The notes below the pieces were generated by a model. It did no database searches and was not told the DNA's origin. It was given only the letters and a program-made list of their open reading frames with translations. Shown piece after piece: positions 16,203-21,915 of a DNA stretch of 21,915 nt. The stretch spans positions 1-21,915 of the forward strand of contig CAJXMS010000005.1 of the NCBI GenBank assembly GCA_913056475.1, read 5' to 3'. Position 1 is the stretch's first letter, and every line of letters starts with the position of its first letter. Made by a program: the position numbers and the translations under genes. The DNA is from an uncultured Bacteroidota bacterium (GTDB lineage Bacteria; Bacteroidota; Bacteroidia; Flavobacteriales; Schleiferiaceae).

Positions 16203-16242
16203 AAAATAAATAAGGCCACCCAATCGATTTTGGATGGCCTTA
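16203..16242 (-). terminator. Intrinsic terminator of tRNA-Asn
   Basis: On the minus strand TAAGGCCATCC pairs with GGGTGGCCTTA (11 bp, one T-G wobble) around a 10-nt loop, followed by TTTATTTT. It starts 6 nt after the tRNA 3' end. Confidence 0.85.
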
Positions 16243-16248
16243 TAGAAG

Positions 16249-16322
16249 CGCTCCCTCTTGGGCTCGAACCAAGGACCCTCTGATTAACAGTCAGATGCTC
16301 TAACCAGCTGAGCTAAGGGAGC
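16249..16322 (-). tRNA. tRNA-Asn (GTT anticodon)
   Basis: The 74-nt gene folds into a complete cloverleaf. The acceptor stem is GCTCCCT/AGGGAGC. The D arm is GCTC-AGCTGGTTA-GAGC. The anticodon stem TCTGA/TCAGA encloses the loop CTGTTAA, giving anticodon GTT for asparagine. The variable loop is GGGTC. The T arm is CTTGG-TTCGAGC-CCAAG. The discriminator base is G, as usual for tRNA-Asn. The CCA end is not encoded (CTT follows) and must be added. It is a single-gene unit with its own promoter and terminator. Confidence 0.97.
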
Positions 16323-16342
16323 ATTAGCGCCATAAGCGGCTG

Positions 16343-16373
16343 CAAAAGTAGAATTTCCCGGGGAAATCCCCAA
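16343..16373 (-). promoter_or_regulatory. Promoter of tRNA-Asn (TTG-N20-TACTTTTG)
   Basis: On the minus strand TTG (16371-16373) is followed after 20 nt by TACTTTTG (16343-16350), an exact Bacteroidota -33/-7 arrangement, and the tRNA begins 21 nt after the box. The spacer contains the inverted repeat ATTTCCC-n-GGGAAAT at 16353-16367, which could be an operator or a chance palindrome. Confidence 0.7.
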
Positions 16374-16462
16374 GGCCGGAGGGCAAAAAAAGGCCAAAAG
16401 ATTAGGGCTTCTCCTTTTATTGGCCAATCTTTGCAAAACCTATAATCCCAAAACAAGCGTTT

Positions 16463-17386
16463 ATGAGTTTATTAGTGGTAGGCACCGTAGCCTTCGACGA
16501 ATTGATCACCCCTTTTGGCGAATCCGGCAAAATCCTGGGTGGCTCCGGCACCTACGCCAGTATGGCCGCCACCAATTTCCAGGAAGACCCCCGCGTAGTA
16601 TCCGTGGTAGGCGAAGATTTTCCCGAGGAATACAAAGAGCTCTTTCGCCAAAAAAATGTCCACACCGAAGGCATCGAAACCGTGTCCGGTGGCAAAACTT
16701 TCTTCTGGAAAGGCCGCTATCACAACGACATGAACAGCCGCGATACCCTCGAAACCCAGCTCAACGTGCTGGGCGACTTTGACCCCAAAGTACCCGAGGC
16801 CTACCGCGACAGCGAGTACCTCATGCTAGGCAACCTCACCCCTCAGGTACAAATGAAAGTCCTGGACCAGATGAATAAGCGGCCTAAGCTAGTGGTCATG
16901 GACACCATGAATTTCTGGATGGATGTGGCACTGGACGAGCTCAAAGAAGTGCTCAAGCGCATCGACGTGCTCACCATCAACGACGAGGAAGCCCGCCAGC
17001 TCAGCGGCGAGGCCTCCCTGGTAAAAGCCGCCAAAAGGATCTTCGAAATGGGGCCCAAGTACCTCATTATCAAAAAAGGCGAGCACGGCGCCCTGCTCTT
17101 TCACGGCTCCGAGGTATTCTTCGCTCCCGCCCTGCCTATCGAGGAGGTTTTTGACCCCACCGGTGCCGGCGACACCTTTGCCGGCGGCTTCATCGGCCAC
17201 CTTTCCCATACCGATGATCTCTCGGTAGACAATATGAAGCGCGCCGTCATCTACGGCTCCGCCCTGGCCTCTTTCTGCGTAGAGAAATTCGGTACCCAGC
17301 GGCTGGCTGAAATTTCCCGCCGCGAGATGCACGACCGGGTGATGGAGTTCATCAAACTTTCCCAGATAGACATGAAGCTCGACTAA
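16463..17386 (+). CDS. PfkB-family sugar or nucleoside kinase
   Basis: The 307-residue enzyme belongs to the ribokinase/PfkB family, which phosphorylates a sugar or nucleoside hydroxyl with ATP. The N-terminal region VVGTVAFDELITPFG and LGGSGTYASMAATNF form the substrate pocket. The C-terminal signature VFDPTGAGDTFAGGFIGHL holds the anion hole and the catalytic base Asp237. KKGEHGALLF precedes it as expected for the ATP site. The substrate cannot be read from the sequence; adenosine, ribose and other sugars are all possible. The gene stands alone, starting at an ATG 140 nt after the divergently oriented tRNA-Asn, and is closed by a strong terminator at 17421-17456. Confidence 0.92.
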   Translation: MSLLVVGTVAFDELITPFGESGKILGGSGTYASMAATNFQEDPRVVSVVGEDFPEEYKELFRQKNVHTEGIETVSGGKTFFWKGRYHNDMNSRDTLETQLNVLGDFDPKVPEAYRDSEYLMLGNLTPQVQMKVLDQMNKRPKLVVMDTMNFWMDVALDELKEVLKRIDVLTINDEEARQLSGEASLVKAAKRIFEMGPKYLIIKKGEHGALLFHGSEVFFAPALPIEEVFDPTGAGDTFAGGFIGHLSHTDDLSVDNMKRAVIYGSALASFCVEKFGTQRLAEISRREMHDRVMEFIKLSQIDMKLD

Positions 17387-17420
17387 ACCCCAGCGGATAG
17401 CCTTTTGGTATCCTTCTTTA

Positions 17421-17456
17421 CAGCTCCAGCCGCCGGGTTGGGGCTGTTTTTTTTTT
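17421..17456 (+). terminator. Intrinsic terminator of the PfkB-family kinase gene
   Basis: An 11-bp stem (17421-17431 with 17436-17446, two G-T wobbles) with a GCCG loop is followed by ten T residues (17447-17456). It begins 34 nt after the stop codon. Confidence 0.92.
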
Positions 17457-17475
17457 GGCCTTGCGGCCAAATGTG
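17457..17475 (+). repeat. Palindromic intergenic repeat, copy 4 (left arm)
   Basis: GGCCTTGCGGCCAAATGTG is the repeat with a TTGC loop, starting at the last base of the kinase terminator T-run. It pairs over 19 nt (one mismatch) with copy 5, across a 10-nt spacer. Confidence 0.7.
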
Positions 17476-17485
17476 CCCTGAAGCC

Positions 17486-17504
17486 CACATTTGGCCGCCA
17501 GGCC
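17486..17504 (-). repeat. Palindromic intergenic repeat, copy 5 (right arm)
   Basis: On the plus strand this is CACATTTGGCCGCCAGGCC, the reverse complement of GGCCTGGCGGCCAAATGTG, identical to the first 19 bases of copy 2. With copy 4 it forms a long hairpin. Confidence 0.7.
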
Positions 17505-17711
17505 TATATCCCGGCCCGCAGCCAAACCAAACTTGCCCCAGTGGCTTTTTTTCCGCCCACCCAACCTCTTCCGCTTTTCAGGCGTTTAGTTAGTGGTGGA
17601 CTAGGTTTACGGAGGTCGTAAGGCCGCTAAGCATACGGCAATAGCTGTTTTATAAAGGATTAGCGGTTTGGTTTTTGTTTACATTCGCTGAACGTATATG
17701 TCAACGGCCTC

Positions 17712-18272
17712 ATGGACATAACACCGAAATTATTAAAAGACTGCCTGGCAGAAAAGCGGCGCGCTCAGCAAGAAATGTATCGCTTGTGCTATCCAGTGAT
17801 GATGTCGGTCTGTAGCCGTTATGAACGCAATCAAGACGACGCGGAGGCCCTACTTAACCAAGCTTTCTTGAAAGTTCTTACCAAATTGGATACTTATAAG
17901 GAGCGGGTTCCTTTTGAAGCCTGGCTGCGCCGGATCACGCTTAATACGGCGATAGACCAGCACCGGGCCAAGAAACGCTCTAAACTGGACTACCATGAAG
18001 AGCCGGGAGCGGAGTTGGAGCTCAATGATCAGGTCATCAACGAAGCGGAAACGAAGCACGATGCGGAAGAGCTGCTGGGCCTGATTCAAAAACTCCCGCC
18101 CATGAGCCAACAGGTGTTCAATATGTACGTGATAGATGGATATAACCATAAAGAGATAGCTCAAAAGCTTTCCATGACGGAAGGCACTAGCAAATGGCAC
18201 TTGAGCAATGCCCGGAAAAACCTGAAGCAGATGCTTCACAAGCTAATGAATAATGTGGCGCTGCTGTTATGA
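17712..18272 (+). CDS. ECF-family RNA polymerase sigma factor (pair 2)
   Basis: The 186-residue ECF sigma factor has region 2 from about residue 20 to 85 (RLCYPVMMSVCSRYERNQDDAEALL, then FLKVLTKLDTYKE and FEAWLRRITLNTAIDQHR). Region 4 is at 135-180 (LPPMSQQVFNMYVIDGYNHKEIAQKLSMTEGTSKWHLS). Its region 4 closely matches that of the sigma factor at 8841-9461, including the EGTSKxxLS recognition-helix stretch, so the two are paralogues. Its linker is acidic (EEPGAELELNDQVINEAETKHDAEE). The stop overlaps the ATG of the barrel gene by 4 nt (ATGA), the same arrangement as pair 1. The start is the ATG at 17712. Regulation is unknown. Confidence 0.94.
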   Translation: MDITPKLLKDCLAEKRRAQQEMYRLCYPVMMSVCSRYERNQDDAEALLNQAFLKVLTKLDTYKERVPFEAWLRRITLNTAIDQHRAKKRSKLDYHEEPGAELELNDQVINEAETKHDAEELLGLIQKLPPMSQQVFNMYVIDGYNHKEIAQKLSMTEGTSKWHLSNARKNLKQMLHKLMNNVALLL

Positions 18273-19552
18273 AAGATAAGGACCTGGATCGCCTTTTTAA
18301 AAGCAAGCTCTCCGAAGCGGCTTATCCTTACAACCCAGATAACTGGGCTCGTATGGAAACGCTTCTGGACGCCCGCACCGCTGGGGTGGCGCCCTGGTAC
18401 TGGCGTTACAGTGCCGCGCTTGTGGTGGTGGGCTTACTACTGGGGGGGCTTATCACCTTTCAAGGTAATTTACCCAATGGGGAAGAGGCTACCCCCATCA
18501 CGAGCCCCCAGCCTAATAATATCGCCCCCGAAAGTCCACTGGGCCCCGCCCCGGTAAGCACCAAAACCGCGCCCTCGGTGAGTGAAACGGCCCCCTTCCA
18601 AAAAGGGCAATCACCCGCAAAAGACCCGAAAGGAACCGAACCTTTAAAAACTTCTCCGGCAACGGCTGCCCCAGCCATGGTTTCTTCCCAAGCTGATAAG
18701 CGCCGTTCGCTTAAAGAGGGCCCATCGGCCAGGAAAAGTGCTAAGAACAGCCCTCAAGCAGCTATGAGCAATCGTAAGCGCGAGCTGGCCTTGCACGATA
18801 TCGACCTGGGCCCACCAACCCTTGTTGATCTAGGGTCCTTAGGAGGGACTTTCTTACCAGTGCTCGCGCCGCGCGACCTGCCCGATACCAGCGCTACGCG
18901 CAGGCCTAAGATCCAGGAAGAGGTGTTTATTCCGGGCCAATCCGCCTTTGCCCAGCACCAGCTACTGGTGGAAGGAGGCCTTTCGCAAAGCGCCAGCTTT
19001 GGTGATGGCTTCGCTACCGGCGTTACTGCCGGCCTGCGCTACCAATGGCAGCCTACCAGTTCCTTTGGTGTAAGCATGGGGGTGCACTTCCGGCAAACGG
19101 GCGACCTCAGCATTGCTATCCGGGAAGATACGAGCTTCTTCACCAACCAGGGCCGGCAAGAGGTTTCCACCGTGAAGCGCTTTAGATATTTCCAAACGCT
19201 TAATTTCCCCGTAAGGGCCCAATGGCATATCAACCATAAACATACCCTCATGGGAGGGGCTTATTTAGGCCTGGCCCTACGCCAAAAAGCCCGGCTGGTG
19301 ACCACCACCCGGCAGCCCAAGTCCAGCCCTGAAGTAGAGCGCAAGCAAATAAGCGGTCAGCATCCGGAGTTTACGGGTACTCTGGCAGGGCTATCCCTGG
19401 GCTACACCTACCAGCTCAATAAAAGATGGGAGGCGGGGCTCCAGCTACGCTACGGACTCTCCGACATGACCCAGGATAGGATAGCGCCGGAGCTGGCCTC
19501 CTTTCATAGGCTCCGCCAGGCAGATGTGGTGTTGCGTTACCGGCTTTTTTAG
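18269..19552 (+). CDS. Anti-sigma-like inner-membrane head fused to an outer-membrane beta-barrel domain (pair 2)
   Basis: The 427-residue protein repeats the architecture of the pair 1 product. Its head (1-45) has P23-D24-x-W26-x(3)-E30-x-x-L33. One membrane helix lies at 46-64 (RYSAALVVVGLLLGGLIT). A longer Pro/Ser/Lys/Ala-rich linker runs from 65 to about 225. The strand-rich C-terminal domain (QLLVEGGLSQSASFG, GVTAGLRYQWQ, FGVSMGVHF, LAGLSLGYTYQL, WEAGLQLRYGL) ends in ADVVLRYRLF, with the terminal Phe typical of outer-membrane barrels. There is no cleavable signal peptide. Because the linker is long, the head could stay in the inner membrane while the barrel sits in the outer membrane; this is inference. 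The gene overlaps its sigma gene by 4 nt. Confidence 0.85.
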   Translation: MKDKDLDRLFKSKLSEAAYPYNPDNWARMETLLDARTAGVAPWYWRYSAALVVVGLLLGGLITFQGNLPNGEEATPITSPQPNNIAPESPLGPAPVSTKTAPSVSETAPFQKGQSPAKDPKGTEPLKTSPATAAPAMVSSQADKRRSLKEGPSARKSAKNSPQAAMSNRKRELALHDIDLGPPTLVDLGSLGGTFLPVLAPRDLPDTSATRRPKIQEEVFIPGQSAFAQHQLLVEGGLSQSASFGDGFATGVTAGLRYQWQPTSSFGVSMGVHFRQTGDLSIAIREDTSFFTNQGRQEVSTVKRFRYFQTLNFPVRAQWHINHKHTLMGGAYLGLALRQKARLVTTTRQPKSSPEVERKQISGQHPEFTGTLAGLSLGYTYQLNKRWEAGLQLRYGLSDMTQDRIAPELASFHRLRQADVVLRYRLF

Positions 19553-20057
19553 ATTTTATCACCAGCAGGTCCGCCTTCTTCAGAATGAAGGGGCTATTGA
19601 GGCCTTTTCCTTTACAGCTTCGCCATACCTATTTGCCCTCATGGAGCTAAAAAAGAGCTTTCGGTTTCGAAGAAGAATCCTTTAATCCTTCCGAACTGAG
19701 CCCCATTATTTTTCTTCGCGCATTTTAAGGCACCGCCCACGAGGGTGTGTTCACGTAGGTAGGGCGGGGATATGAAAGGACTTTTCCCTTGCGGTCTTAA
19801 ATCGTCGCCAGGATAGCTCTTTTTGCAGGAGGCTCTACATGGCCATTCTAGCAAGGTTCTTATGGTTTTAATCATCAAACCTTTCGCTATTACTGAGGGT
19901 GCCAAACGAGACGGATGCTGCCCAGGCGAGAGGGGGTAAATAGCTACGTTTGTGGCGCATTACTCCCGGGGAAACAGGTCGCGCCATAAGCGCAAAAGGG
20001 ACAACGCTTTATGAGGACATAAGACCAGGGGGAGCAGGATGAACCCCAGAGCCGCTT
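19553..20057. other. Gene-free gap between sigma/barrel pair 2 and atpG
   Basis: No convincing reading frame is seen on either strand over about 500 nt. An 88-codon minus-strand frame at 19639-19905 has no recognisable motif or start context. A small hairpin CCTTC-N8-GAAGG near 19574 follows the barrel stop but lacks a T-run, so no terminator of pair 2 is called. Confidence 0.5.
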
Positions 20058-20092
20058 AAAAAGCACCAAGCGCCCAGTACAAATAAAGCGCT
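20058..20092 (-). terminator. Possible weak terminator after atpG
   Basis: On the minus strand AGCGC pairs with GCGCT, extended by CAC/GTG across a 2-nt bulge, and TTTTT follows a few bases later (20058-20062). It begins 20 nt after the atpG stop. The short stem keeps confidence low. Confidence 0.35.
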
Positions 20093-20112
20093 GTGGCCCT
20101 TCCGCTCAGATT

Positions 20113-20976
20113 TTAACCACTGAGGGCATCAGCGCCACTCACGATTTCGAGAATCTCGTTGGTGATAGCGGCCTGACGGGCCTTGTTGTACTCCAGGCTG
20201 AGGTCCCTTTTGAGGTTTTGGGCATTATCGGTAGCCTGGTGCATGGCCGTCATCCGGGCGCCGTGCTCGGAGGCGTTGCTATCGAGGATGGCTTTAAAGA
20301 GCTGGGTTTTGAGGGATTTGGGGATCAGCTCTTCGAGCATATCTTCTTTATGCGGCTCGTAGATATAATCTCCGGCCGCCTGATCGAGGTTTTGCGGGGG
20401 CCTAATGGGCAGGAAAGGCTCTAACTGGACGTGTTGGACGGCGGCGTTTTGGAACTGGTTGTATACCAGCTGAATTTTATCGTACTGGCCGCTGCGGAAG
20501 CGTTCCATGAGGTCTTCTGCTATTTCGGCCACGCCGGAGAAGGTAAGGGCATCGAAAATACCGCCCTGCTGCTCGATGCGGTCTAAGTCGGGCAAGCGTT
20601 TGCCCAGGATTTCATGTGCCTTTTTGCCCACAGAATAGACATCCACTTGACCCTTAAAATCTTTATTAAAGGCTTGGACTTTCTTTACGATATTGGCATT
20701 GAAGGCACCGCAAAGCCCTCGATTGGAGGAGACCATAACCAGCAAGACCTTCCGGGTTTCTTCTGGCTGCCGGGCGTATACCTGCTCGGAGGTATCGAGG
20801 GTGGCACTCACGTTGACCAGAATTTCTTCCAGCTTGGCGGAATAGGGCCTCATCTGGGTGATGGCATCCTGGGCCTTTTTCAATTTTGCGGCCGAAACCA
20901 TCTTCATGGCAGAAGTGATCTGCATGGTGCTGGAGATGGAGGTGATGCGGTTGCGGAGTTCTTTTAAATTGGCCAT
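20113..20976 (-). CDS. atpG: ATP synthase F1 gamma subunit
   Basis: The gamma subunit is the rotating central stalk of F1 that couples proton flow to ATP synthesis at the inner membrane. The 287-residue product starts MANLKELRNRITSISSTMQITSAMKMVSAAKLKKAQ, the conserved N-terminal coiled coil. It has the middle-domain VSSNRGLCGAFNANIV and ends in ASEHGARMTAMHQATDNAQNLKRDLSLEYNKARQAAITNEILEIVSGADAL, the second coil. The frame extends upstream to 21021, but MANLKELR at 20974-20976 is the family start. It follows atpA by 68 nt. No atpD comes after it, which fits the split ATP synthase operon of Bacteroidota, where beta and epsilon genes lie elsewhere. Confidence 0.98.
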   Translation of the reverse strand: MANLKELRNRITSISSTMQITSAMKMVSAAKLKKAQDAITQMRPYSAKLEEILVNVSATLDTSEQVYARQPEETRKVLLVMVSSNRGLCGAFNANIVKKVQAFNKDFKGQVDVYSVGKKAHEILGKRLPDLDRIEQQGGIFDALTFSGVAEIAEDLMERFRSGQYDKIQLVYNQFQNAAVQHVQLEPFLPIRPPQNLDQAAGDYIYEPHKEDMLEELIPKSLKTQLFKAILDSNASEHGARMTAMHQATDNAQNLKRDLSLEYNKARQAAITNEILEIVSGADALSG

Positions 20977-20999
20977 AATGCGGGTAAAGATCCGTTGAA

Positions 21000-21033
21000 C
21001 AAGAAGAAGCCGGAAGCCCATTTGGCCTCCGGC
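21000..21033 (-). promoter_or_regulatory. Terminator-like hairpin between atpA and atpG
   Basis: On the minus strand GCCGGAGGCC pairs with GGCTTCCGGC (10 bp, one G-T wobble) around an AAATG loop, followed by TTCTTCTTG. It sits right after the atpA stop and could attenuate or process the message. Part of it (GGCCAAATG) resembles the intergenic repeat. Confidence 0.5.
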
Positions 21034-21044
21034 CTATCTTTTAC

Positions 21045-21915
21045 TTAGTATTTGGCAGCCAAATCTTTGGCTACAGACTCGATGGTTTGGGTCACCTCAT
21101 CGGTGAGCTTTCCGCTTTTGAGGGTTTCCAGGGTATCGAGGTGTTGAGCTTCCATGATGGCGAGGAATTCCTCCTCAAACTCGCGCACTTTTTCTACGGG
21201 CACCTTATTAAGTAATCCTTTGGTACCCACGTAAATGATAGCGGCTTGCTTTTCTACTGGCATGGGGCTGTTCACGCCTTGTTTGAGGATTTCTACGTTG
21301 CGCTTACCCTTGTCGATCACTTGCAGGGTGGAGGCATCCAGATCGGAACCGAACTTGGCAAAGGCCTCCAGCTCGGCGTATTGCGCCTGATCCAATTTAA
21401 GGGTACCGGCCACCTTTTTCATGGACTTGATCTGGGCGCTACCGCCTACCCGGGACACCGAAATACCGACATTAATGGCTGGGCGCACCCCGGAATTAAA
21501 GAGGTCGCTTTCCAGGAAGATCTGTCCATCGGTAATAGAAATAACGTTGGTAGGGATATAAGCCGACACATCGCCTGCCTGGGTTTCGATAATGGGCAGG
21601 GCGGTGAGCGATCCGCCACCTTTTACCTTGTCCTTGAGGGAAGCGGGCAGATCGTTCATGTTTTGAGCTACGCTATCATCGGCAATGATTTTGGCGGAGC
21701 GTTCGAGCAGGCGGGAGTGCAGGTAGAAGACATCTCCGGGGTAGGCTTCCCGGCCGGGGGGACGGCGGAGAAGCAGCGACACTTCCCGGTAGGCTACGGC
21801 CTGCTTAGAGAGATCGTCGTAAACGATCATGGCGGGGCGGCCGGTGTCGCGGAAGTATTCCCCGATGGCAGCTCCGGCGAAGGGGGCATAAAACTGCATA
21901 GGGGCCGGATCGGAA
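21045..21915 (-). CDS. atpA: ATP synthase F1 alpha subunit, partial (C-terminal part)
   Basis: This is the C-terminal part of the alpha subunit, the non-catalytic nucleotide-binding subunit of F1. The frame is open through the right edge, where it reads SDPAPMQFYAPFAGAAIGEYF, a central stretch of AtpA, so the N-terminal half including the Walker A loop is outside the window. Visible signatures are MIVYDDLSKQAVAYREVSLLLRRPPGREAYPGDVFYLHSRLLERSAK, the PTNVISITDGQIFLESDLFNSGVRPAINVGISVSRVGG segment and the helical C-terminal domain ending LAAKY. The Met in QFYAPFAG context is internal and is not a start. It lies upstream of atpG in the same direction. Confidence 0.97.
   Translation of the reverse strand, partial: SDPAPMQFYAPFAGAAIGEYFRDTGRPAMIVYDDLSKQAVAYREVSLLLRRPPGREAYPGDVFYLHSRLLERSAKIIADDSVAQNMNDLPASLKDKVKGGGSLTALPIIETQAGDVSAYIPTNVISITDGQIFLESDLFNSGVRPAINVGISVSRVGGSAQIKSMKKVAGTLKLDQAQYAELEAFAKFGSDLDASTLQVIDKGKRNVEILKQGVNSPMPVEKQAAIIYVGTKGLLNKVPVEKVREFEEEFLAIMEAQHLDTLETLKSGKLTDEVTQTIESVAKDLAAKY

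Larger units (their letters stand above)
17387..17711. other. Intergenic region between the PfkB kinase and ECF sigma genes
   Basis: This 325-nt stretch has no gene. Its left half holds the kinase terminator and, directly after the T-run, two facing copies of the palindromic repeat. The right half, 17505-17711, must carry the promoter of sigma/barrel pair 2, but I see neither a good TAnnTTTG box nor the GGCAAC-N15-CGTCTA form found before pair 1. Confidence 0.6.

Noticed and set aside
19639..19905. 88-codon minus-strand frame in the gap
   Set aside because: No motif, no promoter box and unusual composition; not enough to call a gene or pseudogene.
16327..19999. 12-base match GCGCCATAAGCG at about 16327 and 19981
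   Set aside because: Matches of 12 bases are expected by chance several times in 22 kb.

Overview
The window looks like chromosomal backbone DNA from a GC-rich member of the Bacteroidota, probably a Saprospiria/Lewinella-type marine bacterium. The signs are Bacteroidota-only families (DUF6427 and DUF6341 beside purD), TAnnTTTG-type -7 boxes in front of several genes with almost no Shine-Dalgarno sequences, ECF sigma genes paired with outer-membrane-barrel proteins, and an ATP synthase cluster that stops after atpG with no atpD following. The taxonomic call is inference from gene content and promoter style. No insertion sequence, prophage, CRISPR array or rRNA was seen.

Layout. 1-2465: polytopic DUF6427 protein (-), small DUF6341 membrane protein (+), purD (-). 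2626-4120: gdhA (+) with a promoter and a strong terminator. 4164-5334: two overlapping minus-strand genes, an unrecognised 215-residue protein and a SlyD-like FKBP prolyl isomerase. 5511-7472: methionine-aminotransferase-like enzyme (+) converging on a secreted DUF547 protein (-). 7651-9461: ECF sigma factor and a membrane-anchored beta-barrel protein (-). 9715-13450: an AddB/RecB-type PD-(D/E)XK nuclease overlapping a threonine/serine dehydratase (+). 13546-14244: purQ (+). 14300-15763: NtrY-like histidine kinase (-). 16249-16322: tRNA-Asn (-) with a recognisable promoter and terminator. 16463-17386: PfkB-family kinase (+) with a terminator. 17712-19552: a second ECF sigma/barrel pair (+). 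20113-21915: atpG and the C-terminal part of atpA (-), atpA running off the right edge.

How the genes fit together. Most are housekeeping: two purine steps (purD, purQ), nitrogen and amino-acid metabolism (gdhA, aminotransferase, dehydratase), ATP synthesis, tRNA and protein folding. The most unusual content is the pair of paralogous regulatory modules. In each, an ECF sigma gene overlaps by 4 nt a gene whose product has a short cytoplasmic head, one inner-membrane helix, a long proline/alanine-rich linker and a C-terminal beta-strand domain that looks like an outer-membrane barrel. The heads of the two proteins share a P-D-x-W-x(3)-E-x-x-L pattern. My inference is an envelope-spanning one-protein anti-sigma sensor. 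A second unexpected signal is a short palindromic repeat, core GGCCTGsCGGCCAAATGTGG, in at least four intergenic regions; two copies face each other to form a long hairpin right after the PfkB-kinase terminator.
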